This document shows positions 38,654-50,420 of a stretch of DNA of 64,000 nt, one piece after another. The stretch comes from Atopsyche davidsoni. Taxonomy: Eukaryota; Arthropoda; Insecta; Trichoptera; Hydrobiosidae. The notes beneath the pieces are model-generated. The model was not told the origin of the DNA. It ran no database searches and was given only the letters and a program-made list of their open reading frames with translations. The first letter of the stretch is position 1. Each line of letters begins with the position of its first letter. Location of the stretch: positions 9,091,001 through 9,155,000 of the forward strand of contig JAILWY010000007.1 in assembly GCA_022113835.1 (NCBI GenBank). Reading direction: 5' to 3'. Both the position numbers and the translations under genes were made by a program.

Positions 38654-41600
38654 CTATTCAATGACGCAGATGAGGTCATCTCCTTCGAGCTTGTTTCCGT
38701 TGCAGATCTCTAGGGACTTGATGACTCCCGCTACTGGAGCCTGCACCACCATCTCCATTTTCATAGCCGAGATGACGGCCAAAGGAGCCCCCTTCTCCAC
38801 CCTGTCGCCTTCCTTCACTTTCACCTCTATAAATTTAAATGGATATGAAAGAATTGCAGAAATTCTGTAGCACCATTTTGTAGGTGTCATTTTTATTATT
38901 TATGCACAAAAGTTTCTCATTTAGTATAAAAATAATGAACGTAAAACCATACTAACCAATGATGGTTCCTGGCATGGGAGCCCCAACTTGGTTCTTGTTT
39001 CCTTTGGTTGCTTTAGGATGAATGTGCATCTCCTAAACATAAAAGTTTTAATATAAATATTTAGGTAATATGTAGGCCCCCAGTTTTCTATATTCTCATA
39101 AATAGTGATAGGTGTGAAAAAAATATAGAGACAATGTGAAATAAAAATTATAACATAAGTATAACGGTAAATTATACCTTGCTGGCGTTCTCGTCTCTGA
39201 TGAATACCGATCGAAGTTGTCCATTTAGTTCAAAGAATACTTCACGGAGTCCAGCCGCAGTAAGGTCATCTGACATAGCCAAGGTCTTAATTCCAAGTGT
39301 TTTTCCCTTCTCAATCTTCACCTCAAATTCTTCACCAACCTAAAATAAAATGCAGTTAATGCCTTGCGCTAAGAAATAAAGAGTTACCTTCTCTTTGAAT
39401 TTTTCATAACAATATTTGAGACGCCATCACAAAATTTTAAGTGTATAATGAATTGCAACAATACTATTTAACTTACCTTGGGTCCAACAAGGAAGACTCT
39501 TGTATTGAGTTTATCAACAGGTCCATACTGGTCACGGAACCTCAAGAAATCTCCTGTAACTTGTGGGTAAAGGGCAGCAGACATCACATCTCGGTCAGAA
39601 ATCTATAATTTCATAGGCAAGTATTAAGCTCAGTACTTGTTGAACCAATATTATCCATCGGGGCATACAGTTTGGATTTCTTACATTAGGATATGTTTCC
39701 TGGAGGTCTTTCTTAAGTTTTTCAAGATCCATAGAAGGCAATTCTTCTCCAGGACGGCCGTCGATACGAGGCATGTCCTTAAGCACTTTAGTTCTATAAA
39801 TAAAAATATATTAAAATTTAATGGCCATAAATATTAAATATTTTGTTTTTCTGTCATAGTTGTAAAGAAAGAACAAAAATAAATAAAACGGTAAAGATGT
39901 TGCCAAATAATACCTGAGGGGTTCTGGGAATCCTCCGTAGGGGGTGCCGATGGCCCCCTGCAGGAACTCTACTACAGACTTGGGGAAAGAAATGTCTTCA
40001 GCGCGGTCTTGGATGTCCTCAGGAGTCAGCTTGTTCTGCACCATGAACTGTGCCAAGTCTCCGATCACCTTAGAAGAAGGTGTAACTTTGATGATGTCAC
40101 CAAGAAGCATGTTGGCATCCCTGAAAATGATAAGACAAACTAAAATAAATACAAAAAGTAAAATCCAAATAAAACGTACAAATTTGCTTAGAATTTTCAG
40201 AAAATATTGATATAAATATATTACAAAAAATCTATTTCAGTTTGTCAGAAATTTTATCTTCTATTTTCTGGATTATATGGATATCAATACATCATTTCAG
40301 GCCAAATACTAATACTCTAGCTAAGCAACACTCAAACAACCAGCAATATCAAAACAATACCTGTAGGATTTTTTGATGGCCTCGAACTGATCTCCAAGTC
40401 CCAGAGAAAAGGCTTGGAACTGCAGGTTGGTGTACTGTCCTCCGGGAATCTCATTAAGGTACACGTCAGCATTGCCAGACTTCATGGTCACGGCGCATTC
40501 GAACGGGCCGTAAAGAGTTCTGGCCTGCTCCCAGTATGCAGAGTACTCCGAAACATTTTGGAGATCAAAACCTGCAAGTAAAAGTATCAGTATTTAGTAA
40601 CATGAATTTACGAGGGCAAAAATCAAACTTAAGTTTAGTTAGAAGTTGAGGGTCTTGATATCAATCATACTGTGAAGAGCTCCATTCAGACTTCAAGACG
40701 ATAGTCACAAAACCCGTTTTAAAAAATTAGTTGAAACAAAGAAATTTTGAGCCATTTTGTACATCAGGTCATCCATATTGCAAACGAAGTTGCAGCAGGT
40801 CTCTTGTGTAAATAGTTACCAGTATCGAGTGGAGTTCCCTGGAGGGAGGCGACCACTGCTCCCATGCTGGGCTGGCTGGTCATGCCGGACATGGAGTCCA
40901 CAGCCGTGTCCACCACGTCAGCACCAGCTTGCGCGCACGCCAGCATGGATGCCACGCCTGCGCCAGATGTGTCATGTGTATGCACGTGGATGGGAATGTC
41001 AGGATGACGGTCACGGATAGCAGAGATAAGTAACCTGAAAATTAAACACATTGATATAAACAAGACATAATTTTATCTGTAATAAAAAACGAAGTACAAT
41101 AATAGGCTGTGTCTAAATAATATATATATATTATTCAAATTGATCTTACTTAGCAGCTTGAGGCTTCAGCAACCCAGCCATGTCCTTGATACATAGAACA
41201 TGAGTTCCTAAAAACAAAAATACATTATTTTTAACACTATACAACTTTTAAACACTTAAAAATCAAATTAAATACAATATAAAGGTCTATGATCATAAAT
41301 AAATATTGACTAACCTGCTTTGACAAGTTCATCCGCCATGTTGACGTAGTACTTGAGGTCATACTTGGTGCGCCTGGGGTCACTGACGTCTCCGGTGTAG
41401 GAGATGGCTGCCTCTACAACTCCACCAGCCCTGCCGGCCGCTTCCATGCCCAGAATTAAGTTAGGCAGGTAGTTCAGTGAGTCAAACACTCTGAAGATAT
41501 CCATACCAGATTTGACCTGAATAAAAGGCATACATAAAATTTTAATGATGCTTAGTGATAAAATCAGTAATGTTAGTTTCAGAATAAATTTTTTGCTAAC

Positions 41601-44600
41601 TAACCGCAAGTTCGCAGAACTTATATACAACATTATCAGGGTAGTTTGTGTAGCCAACAGCATTGGCTCCTCTCAGCAGCATTTGGAATGGAATGTTGGG
41701 GATCTCTCGGCGCATCTCTTCCAAGCGCTCCCACGGGCATTCATGAAGGAATCTATAGAGTTCAAGTGAATTAATAAATATTGAAGGTTTGTACTCCATT
41801 ATTAAGTTGTGAATGTATTAGTTTTTATGTTAGTGTACAAAATCTCTTTCTTACTGAAAATATAATTAAAAATACAAATTATAACATTATCAAGAATAAC
41901 ATAAATACCTCAAAGACACATCAAATGTAGCACCTCCCCAGTTCTCAAGAGAGTAGAGGGAGTTGAAGTTGTGCGCTACATATGGCGACACAGCCAGGAG
42001 GTCGTGGCTGCGGACACGAGTGGCCAGCAAGGACTGGTGAGCATCCCTGAAGGTGGTGTCCATGAGCTGCAGCCCTTTGTGATTCCGTACGGCCTTGGCG
42101 AATGCTTCTGGACCTCCATCCTCCAGGATCTGCTTATAGCCACGCGGTGGGGCCACAGCTGAGAGAAAATTTAGCAACTCTATTACTACCAGCGTCTTCA
42201 CCCATAAATAGTGAAAATCTTATAAATATTGTTTTTTTAATAAAATAAGACATTTTTATCCATCTTTTAATTTGAATCTTCAATGTATAAATTATACATT
42301 ATTAATAAATACTAGATAATTAATCATGGAGAAACTAATGTTCTACAGTTAAAACACATAATGTATTATGATCCTCCATGCAGTTAACAACAACACAGAC
42401 TAAATATATGAATTCATAATACCTGATTTAGTGATGGTTTCGTATTATTATATTTGAACTGAGGAAAAACAAAGCTTTGGGCCGACTTTATATTTACATG
42501 TTCTTAAAGTTTCACTATCATTCGGCTTACGATAAAGTGAACGTACAATTATTAATAAGCAGTGAGCAAAGCAAAAGCAATCTGCGTGTGTAACAATAAA
42601 ATTGGCCGTATTATTTTACTTCTCCCAGTCTTTTTTTATAATTGTAAGGAACTCTTTTATGATATGTGTTTATAGTTTAATGTACAAAAACATTCGTTAC
42701 ATCACTTAACAACCATTAAATGTTTAAAAACATTCATACACGCCATACACAAAACTGAGCATAACCCAGATATGCCTTTATGTCTTGTGCTAAAAATTCA
42801 TAGATTTGGAATCTGTGACGAAGGCTTACTGGAAAGTAAATATTGTATTGAAAACTTTGTCTTATGTAGTGGTATATTATTATATTATTTTAATAAGCAA
42901 AATAAAAGCACAGCAAAGTAAATTGTTGTGTTTTTTCCATGGAGGTACTTACTCTCTTGTTTGATGTGTTCTAGAAATGATTACTAATGTATGAACATTT
43001 AGAATTGCCAACAACAGATAATAGTTGAAACCTTCAACCAGTAATGAGTCAAGAATAGTTAATGATGATTATCATATAATATTATAAGATATTAAATGAC
43101 ATATGAAACCATTTTGTCCATATATAAAACTACAATTTCCAAAAGAACTCATAGAAGAAGGCGGTGACTTACCAATTACTATAAGCATACTAGAAACATT
43201 GAGAGCGGAAAGAATACATGGCAATTAAGAAAATAAATAAAAAACGACCACCAAATAAATGATTAAAAAGTGATCAACAAATCTCGAATTTCAATCTTCA
43301 AATATAATTGCAATATCGAAGATATCCTATATCAATCAGCATGCTGAAAATATAAATGTAACCATTATCAGAAGATATCTCAGCAAAGACTTCAAACTGC
43401 ACGACGAACAATATCTTTTTACTTTACTTCTAAAACAGATGGCCAAATCCTCATTCAAATATTCCTAATGACTCAGACATAATCGGTGATATCAAACTTA
43501 ATAAATTTTTTAAATGATCCTCATAATGATAGAAATCAGTATTGCAGTTTTATATTCAGTTAAACCACGTGATTTTAAGTTATTAATGCAGATTTAACAC
43601 TGCGCTCTTTAAGGCTGGACATCGCTGCTAAACTGTAATCGACTTTTTATACTAACAATCTAAATACATTAACAAAGAGAAGCTCTCATACATCCAGGCA
43701 TATCTGGGTTAGCGATCAGACCACATATGTATTATAAATAGCACTACTGATAATAAAAACAAAATGTCTATTGAAATATGTTAACATTCAACCTCATACA
43801 CACCACTACTCAATAGTACAGCAAAACTCATTAACATGTCTGTGACGTATGCTAGATTACCTGTATTTTCACCAGTCAACTCATGGCGATGCAATGCTTC
43901 TGGTGATAGATCTGCAAACCAAAAACCAAAAAACTAACAAATCGAAAACAAACCAATGATAGGAACACGTCACAAACCTTTGCGCATTATATTTCCCAGT
44001 TTAGATTATTAAATGTGTAGAACAACACAACGGCTGGAAACTAACGCTAGGTTTACATCTGACAGTCACCATGCAACATTTCATTCATAAAAATAATTAC
44101 TAACAAATAAAAAAACTTGTTTTTTTTAAAATATATGCAATACAAATATTACAAAAGATGAGTTGCAAATGGCGGATTCTGTTCGATTAAAAATAATTTA
44201 TTTACAATTATATTCCTCCAGAGAATGGTCATGCCTGTACAATAGAAACAATGCACTGCAAGTGTTTTCTGTCCATTGTAGAAAATATTTGCAATATTTA
44301 AACCATCGACGGCTGAAGTGATCCAGCACCATATTTTAGACACGGTTAGTACTGCGGTGTAAGTGGCAGATGTAAACCGAGAATAACTAATAGTTTTGAG
44401 AGATTATGAAAGCTCATGCATTGTATATACTTTGGATTGTTTAAAATGTTATTAACAGTGACAGCATCTAGATAGCTAGTGTTGTTATTATCAAGCAATA
44501 AATATAAGCATTGTGAATACTACACAATGTGTCAATATGTACTAGAAATACATAGTAAACTATTATGAATAGTTTTGATATAATAAATAAACAGTACCTG

Positions 44601-47600
44601 TAAGAATACCTACTGCAAAATAACGAACTAGTTCCTTAGGCTAAGATTACAAATATATAATAAAATAGAGCACTCTCGATTTACTGTAGATATGGAAACA
44701 TAAAAATAGTAGCCTAAGTAAAGCCTGGTATGTGTATGTTCAAACATACACATTAGATACATACAGTATGAAATAACAACCCCAAGCTTCTAACGTAAAA
44801 TAAGCCTATTCTAGGCTTCTTGCTACCAGTTCTGCTCTATTCACCCTGATGATCTAAATTGATGTTAAAATTCCATAATTTCACTATAACAAAGCTCTGC
44901 TTTTTTACTATTAGATACATTTACTGTAAGATTACAAATTATAAGGATACATTAATGACAAAAAAATAGATGTTTCAGTGGGAATACAAATTCAGAGTAG
45001 CCACAACAACGCAAAATATATATATATATATTTTATACGACAATACTCTTAAGTACTTGGCTAAAAGGTAGTCAAGTTTTTTTATAAATTTATGGGTGTT
45101 TCAAGAATTCAAAAGTGCAGTATCAATAAAGGTAGCTCAACCTATCTGAGCAAACAGAGAGTGCTGGTTTTAAAACGTTTGCTACATAATAAAACTAGGC
45201 AACTATTTATTACTTTTGATGCATTTACAGTGCAAAAATGTCGAGCTATTATCTGAAAGAACTCCAATCAGCATTAGATCAAGCATATCTCAGTACATCG
45301 TCCCAACCAACAGGTCGGGGAGATGCTGTGGACATCAAGACAATAAACCTTACCAAGGGGAATGGCAGGAATATGTGGAGTGATATCAGCAGGCTTCAAG
45401 CTTGTGGCCAGCGGAGTTGTTGGCCCATTCACCAGCACCTGAAATAAATGGCAACAAAGTTTTGTGTGAGAATTATCGTAACAGTAATATTACACAAAAT
45501 AATTTTGTCAAGAAATTTTATTATTAGTTAACTAACACTCAAGAACTTGGTTATGTTTGATGTTGTTTTTTTAAACATTTTAATCATTTTAATTATTATC
45601 AGAAAAAAATTACAGTGTTTGAGTTTATGATTGTGTGTGAGCATTGAACAGTGTAAAAATATTAATCAAACTCATCGTGAGGGTTACAAGTCCTAACATT
45701 CCAATCACCTCTCTACATTAATAGGTTGTCTCTTTCATCTTATTAAAATGTGTAAAAAAAAACATTGAATTACCTGAGCTAGATAATTGAGAAGCTTTTG
45801 GGCCCTGTTCTGTGACTGCTTGAAGACAAACAACTGAGGATGTTCATCGATGAAGTAAGTATCAACAGAACCTGAAATTATATAAAAGAAAGCATAATGT
45901 AACCAAAATTATAAGTGTAAGTGAAAAATATATTAAAATAACAAATATATAGCTTTATGTTATGTTTGTACCATTTTGAAACTTCTGGTTTTCGAGTACA
46001 TTTAGGAGGAAGGGAATATTGGTCTTGACTCCTCTGATACGGAATTCTCTGAGAGCTCTGTTCATCTTGGCACTGGAAGAAGCCAAATCAGATGCGTGCG
46101 AAATAACCTAAAAATAATATTAATCTTGTTAATATATACAGGTAAAAAAGATTTTACGAGTTAATCAAGGAAACTGTGTAAGAAAATTGATATTGCATAA
46201 AAACACACAAACTATGATGGTGAATATGAACTTAAATATTTTTTAATTACTTTGTGTACCACATATGTTTAATTACCTTAACAAGCAAGGAGTCATAATA
46301 TGGAGTGATGATGGCACCAGCGAAAGCAGATGCCGAGTCCAAACGAATTCCCATTCCTTCACCCGACCTATAATTATAGACAATTCAATGAAATTTTTAT
46401 TTGAAAACCAAGAACATATGAATATATTTCTTATTATTTAATTGAATGATTAGTCAACTATCGGAATAAATGACACACATGATGTTAAAGCACCAACATA
46501 ATAAATATTATTTTATTATATTTCATTTAAAATGCCAAAGTTCTTTGATAGCATACCTGAACACTTCGATCCTGCCCGTGCTAGGTTGGAAGGCATTGGC
46601 GGGATCTTCAGTAGTGACGCGGCACTGAATAGCGAAACCCTGAGTGTGGATCTTGTCTTGAGTAAGACCCAACTCTGGCAAGGTCATGCCCTCCGCCACG
46701 CGAATCTGGGACTGTACCAGATCAATACCTGTTACTTCTTCTGTTACTGTGTGCTCAACTTGTAATCTGGAAAATAAGAATTTATTTTACATTTCTTCAA
46801 TAACACAGAAAATTTACCCTATCTAATGTGTTTCATGCTTCATAATTGAAACATTATTTTACAATTAAAGTGGAAGGAAATGCAAAACAATACAGCCATG
46901 TAAAGTGCACAAATGTAGAATGATAACATTAGTGTTAAGGTTCTTCCATGGTCCTGAGGTAAGAGACACCAAGTATAACAAATAAATAGATAAATGTCTC
47001 ACCTAGCATTAACCTCAATGAAGTAGAACTGTCCCTTATCATCAAGCAAGAATTCCACAGTACCCGCGTTGGAATAACCCACGTGCTTGGCAAGGCGTAT
47101 GGCGCAGTCTGTCATGCGATTCCGCACTTCTTTGCTAAGGTGTGGCGCCGGAGCAATCTCCACTACCTTCTGATGCCGCCGCTGGACGGAACAGTCACGT
47201 TCGTACAAGTGAACCACGTTACCAGCCTTATCACCTGGAACACACAGCAGTAAAACGTTAAAAGCTTAAAAGTTATCATATTAAATAAAAAATAATTTTC
47301 ATTTAATGGAGCAAAACTATTTGTTGCGAAATATATATTTTTTCTTTTTTACTGCATTTCTTAAATTTAAATAATTTACTTACTGTTTTAGGATATATTT
47401 GGACATTGAAAACAAAGCTTACCAAGTAACTGTACTTCAATGTGCCGTGGTCTCTCGATGAACTTTTCAATAAACATGGACCCATCTCCAAAAGCAGCCT
47501 TGGCTTCAGAAGAGGCCCGCGTGAAGGACTCCTCAACTTCAGTCATACTCTTGACCACCCTCATCCCTCTGCCACCACCTCCAAACGCTGCCTGGAAGTA

Positions 47601-50187
47601 CAACATTACTTATTTATTATATTAATGTGAAATTTTGTCGAAGGGACAATCAATATGATATAATTGAGATAATAATAAAGAAAGATCAACAATGTAAAGA
47701 AATTATTTAAGTAATAATATGTATATACCTTGAATATAACTGGTAGCCCATGTTTCTTACAGAATTCAAGAGCTTCTTCTTTAGTTGTCACCGGTCCATC
47801 TGTGCCAGGTACAATTGGGACCTCTGCAAAGACAAAACGTTAATCCCACATTGGAAAAAAGGTATTATAAATTCAAGTAGATTAATGAGAATGGGTCATA
47901 CTTGCTTCAATAGCAGCTTTTCTTGCAGCGACTTTGTCTCCCATCTGCTGCACAACCTTAGGGGATGGACCGATGAATCTCAGCCCGGCATCCAGAATGG
48001 CTTGAGCAAAGTCTGATCTAAGAAATGCAATTGATATAAATTAATGTTAATATTATATTCTAACATACTAGCAGATACCCGGCGCGTGCTACTATGCTAA
48101 ATAAAAATATAAAATACATTTTTTATTCGTTAAAAAAAAAAAAAAAAAATTTTGTTTGAAACTCGTTGTGAATGACAGATAGTGATTTTGTTTTGAAAAT
48201 GCGTATGATGCGCAATCTTCACAATGTTCTTTTTTCAAATTTTTTGCGAGGAACGATGTCGACTTTACAGATGTTGAAAATTTTTGTATGGAAAATGTCG
48301 AAATCGACCTAATTAATAGACTGAATGTATTTAATGCATTGTTTGAATGGTCTAAAACCATCTTAGTATTATTGGCTTTCAAATGAAACCGGTTTGCTAA
48401 AACTTAGCGCAGCCTCATATGCGCTGATTTTTGAGTTTGTGTTTTATATATAGATAGATAGACGGTTCTGTGTTTTTTTTTTGTGGCAGCCTGCATTATG
48501 CAACGGCAACTTGCCAGCCTGCATTTACAAACATCAAGATCAGTTTTTTTTTTTGTTGGCAGCCTGCATATACGCGAAAATTTTAGTTCCTTTTTTGAAA
48601 TGTCAAAATGTTGAAACTTTTGTATGGGAAATGTAATTTGTATGGGAAACCGAATTTGATTATCAATTGCTAAATTGTAATGGCCTCAAACAACCTCAGT
48701 ATTTTTTTCTTTCAAATGAAACCGATTTGGGGCACATCGGTTGGGTTGTTCTCGAGTCTATAGCGGCCAAACAACCGCCTGTCATGGAGTTTGTGTTTTA
48801 TATATATAGATTCATGAAAATTTTAATTTATAATAGTAGAGACTTTGAACTTGCAATAGAAATTTAGTTTAGTAGAATGGGTAGTCAAAAAAAGCTGAAT
48901 GAACATCTCACCTTCAGCAATGGAGATAAGTAGTGTTTGGGGTTAATTTAATAGCTTACCTTTCTGAGAGGAATCCGTAGCCTGGATGCACAGCATCTAC
49001 ATCGTTTTCCTTGGCAACTCTGATGATCTCAGGTATACTGAGGTAAGCTTCAACTGGAGGTAGACCTTTACCTACCAAATATGATTCATCTGCTTTTTGT
49101 CTGTAAATTAAATTAAAAAATGACTTGACAGATATGACAGAAAGATCTTTTATTATATCAGATATGTCATAAAAGAAATGTTTCAAATTTAATTATATTC
49201 TTGTCTCACTCACCGCAGAAGAAATAAATAAAATAAATAAATTTGTAACCTGTGCATGTGCATTTTATCTTGTTCGCTGTAAATGGCAACAGATTTGATT
49301 CCGAGTTCTGTGCAAGCTCTGAATACTCGGATGGCAATCTCTCCCCTGTTTGCCACGAGAACACTTCTGATCGGTTTGTACTCCACTCCCGACCCTGCAG
49401 CCTGAAAACGCTCCGAAAAATCATTTAAAAAATCAAAAACTACAATTAATTACTTGAAGTCTGGAGTTTATTTTTTTATTCAAAGGATTTTTCCATTTAG
49501 AATAAAAAAACTAGATGGAAAGAAAAAACTCTGACATGGCTTGAATGCACTAAAAAGAACCTTTGAGGTAAAAACTATGTAAATGTCTAAATTCACACCG
49601 TAGTTTAACTATAATTAAATCAACGGAGAGAAAATTTATTGATTATATTTTCATTGATTGTAAAATATTTATAACTTATATTTAAAAAAAGTTTTTACCA
49701 AAATAATCAGAACCTAAAAACGCCTGTGAAATTTATCAGTTTGATCGAAAACGAATCGAAGATATTTTATAAAATGATTCAGTCAACCAACAACTAAACA
49801 TTAAATGAATCAAGCAATAAATTTTTTAATGATTTTTTACACATTGAAAGTCATTGAAAACTCAGTAACACTATTCATTCATGGCTTCTAATGAATTAAT
49901 CATTAATTCAAACTTGCAGCTCATTCATCACCTGTGCCAGATAAGCTATGAATATTTTTTTAATTATTCATTTGTCAATACAATCACACATTCAATCAAA
50001 TAATCCACTTATTAGATTATTCATTAATAAACCCATCTTTAATTCATACGATAACAACTTTACAAATATAATCGAGTAGGTTGATCCTTACCTTTGTGGA
50101 AGAGTACCTCCATCTCGAGGAGGAAATGGAGCACATGCCGTTGGGCACGACAGCCCTGTGAACTAATCTTGCACATAACATCTTCAT
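38654..50187 (-). CDS. PC: Pyruvate carboxylase, mitochondrial (complete)
   Basis: Biotin enzyme that carboxylates pyruvate to oxaloacetate with ATP and bicarbonate in the mitochondrial matrix (anaplerosis, gluconeogenesis). Twenty-four coding exons join with GT-AG introns and consistent phase into 1,185 aa (human about 1,178): 50092-50187, 49250-49401, 48960-49100, 47902-48017, 47729-47823, 47423-47591, 47003-47234, 46557-46766, 46277-46367, 45972-46107, 45774-45871, 45354-45438, 41909-42158, 41605-41752, 41315-41516, 41150-41207, 40820-41034, 40361-40571, 39914-40120, 39685-39793, 39477-39602, 39178-39339, 38957-39032, 38654-38826. Residues 1-32 are Arg/Ser-rich without acids, a transit peptide; ATG at 50,187 or 50,181. 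The biotin carboxylase domain has [10 protein letters not shown], the ATP-grasp loop GGGGRG (204-209) and [11 protein letters not shown]. The carboxyltransferase domain has [10 protein letters not shown] (573-582), Lys748 in CIKDMAG and the metal pair HTH (778-780). The C-terminal biotinyl domain has AMKM, Lys1151. All key residues are present. Candidate cassette exons in the linker intron are listed separately. Confidence 0.97.
42953..42970 (-). CDS. PC: Candidate 18-nt cassette exon of PC
   Basis: On the minus strand the acceptor ATCATTTCTAG precedes AACACATCAAACAAGAGA, followed by a consensus donor GTAAGTACC. In phase 1 it adds E-H-I-K-Q-E and changes the next residue from Ala to Thr, keeping the frame. 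It lies inside the loop of the 16-nt complementary pair 42,762/43,696. Confidence 0.45.
43173..43178 (-). CDS. PC: Possible 6-nt microexon of PC
   Basis: A consensus donor (TTG|GTAAGT) follows TAATTG, with a possible acceptor TTATAG directly before. Included, it would convert the junction to V-I-A, in frame. A longer reading from the acceptor TTTCTAG gives 17 nt and breaks the frame. The strong donor is the main evidence; the exon itself is doubtful. Confidence 0.18.
43861..43911 (-). CDS. PC: Candidate 51-nt cassette exon of PC
   Basis: On the minus strand a T-rich tract (TTTTTTGGTTTTTGGTTTGCAG region) leads to a 51-nt block ending AATACAG, followed by donor GTAATC. In phase 1 it reads [17 protein letters not shown], 17 residues with no stop, and joins in frame to the exon starting at 42,158. 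The balanced codon composition against an AT-rich intron supports a real exon. It would lengthen the flexible hinge between the two catalytic halves of PC. It is presumably alternative, since the flanking exons also join in frame without it. Confidence 0.7.
44050..44378. mobile_element. Possible MITE in PC linker intron
   Basis: GGTTTACATCTGACAGTCAC at 44,050 is answered at the right by the reverse complement of GGTTTACATCTGCCACTTAC, ending at 44,378. The perfect core is 12 bp and similarity extends to about 20 bp. No target duplication is clear. Confidence 0.4.
44598..44612 (-). CDS. PC: Candidate 15-nt cassette exon of PC
   Basis: On the minus strand the acceptor TTATTTTGCAG precedes TAGGTATTCTTACAG, followed by donor GTACTG. 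Included after the exon ending at 45,354 it adds five residues (V-G-I-L-T) in phase 1 without a stop and restores the frame into the next exon. Its tiny size makes it uncertain; transcript data would decide. Confidence 0.35.
48062..48820 (+). repeat. Two related repeat copies in a PC intron
   Basis: Within the intron between 48,018 and 48,959 two blocks share GTTGAAA...TTTTGTATGG, TTTCAAATGAAACCG and the end GAGTTTGTGTTTTATATATA with a GATA-type tail (ends near 48,460 and 48,815). The first opens CTAGCAGATACCCGGCGCGT. Between them GGCAGCCTGCAT recurs three times. They are likely 3' ends of one non-LTR or SINE family; no coding frame survives. Confidence 0.5.
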
Positions 50188-50369
50188 TTTTTATTTATTA
50201 AAAACACTATTAAACAATTATCACTTTAGTCTTTCACTATTGTATAAGATAATGATATTAAAGATTATGTTAACAATAATATTTAAGGCGGCTTCACTTG
50301 TAAATACAGCTTTTATCCAATAAACCTTATAAATTACACATTAATTAAAAAATATTGTAAAAACGCATA

Positions 50370-50420
50370 AGAGGAATGACTAGTTGATTAATATGTGCCG
50401 GCTTTTGTTAAAATGGCGGA
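50370..50420 (-). promoter_or_regulatory. Probable proximal promoter of PC
   Basis: About 190 nt upstream of the PC start codon the minus strand reads CCGCCATTTTAAC (GCCATTTT at 50,410-50,417), then about 35 nt on TAGTCATTCC, a perfect arthropod initiator TCATTC with A at 50,377. The 5' UTR between has no upstream ATG-led long frame that is conserved-looking. The assignment rests on motif and spacing only. Confidence 0.35.

Larger units (their letters stand above)
42159..45353 (-). other. Long linker intron of PC
   Basis: This phase-1 intron of 3,195 bp separates the exon ending the biotin-carboxylase side (…HIPAIPL) from the exon starting the carboxyltransferase side (VAPPRGYKQ). Most other PC introns are 60-900 bp. 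It contains the candidate cassette exons at 44,598, 43,861, 43,173 and 42,953, a 36-nt candidate with a stop at 42,423, a 16-nt complementary pair (42,762/43,696) and a possible MITE (44,050-44,378). Confidence 0.85.

Noticed and set aside
43173..43189. 17-nt reading of the microexon with the GTAAGT donor
   Set aside because: It would break the PC reading frame; only the 6-nt reading keeps it, and that is itself weak.
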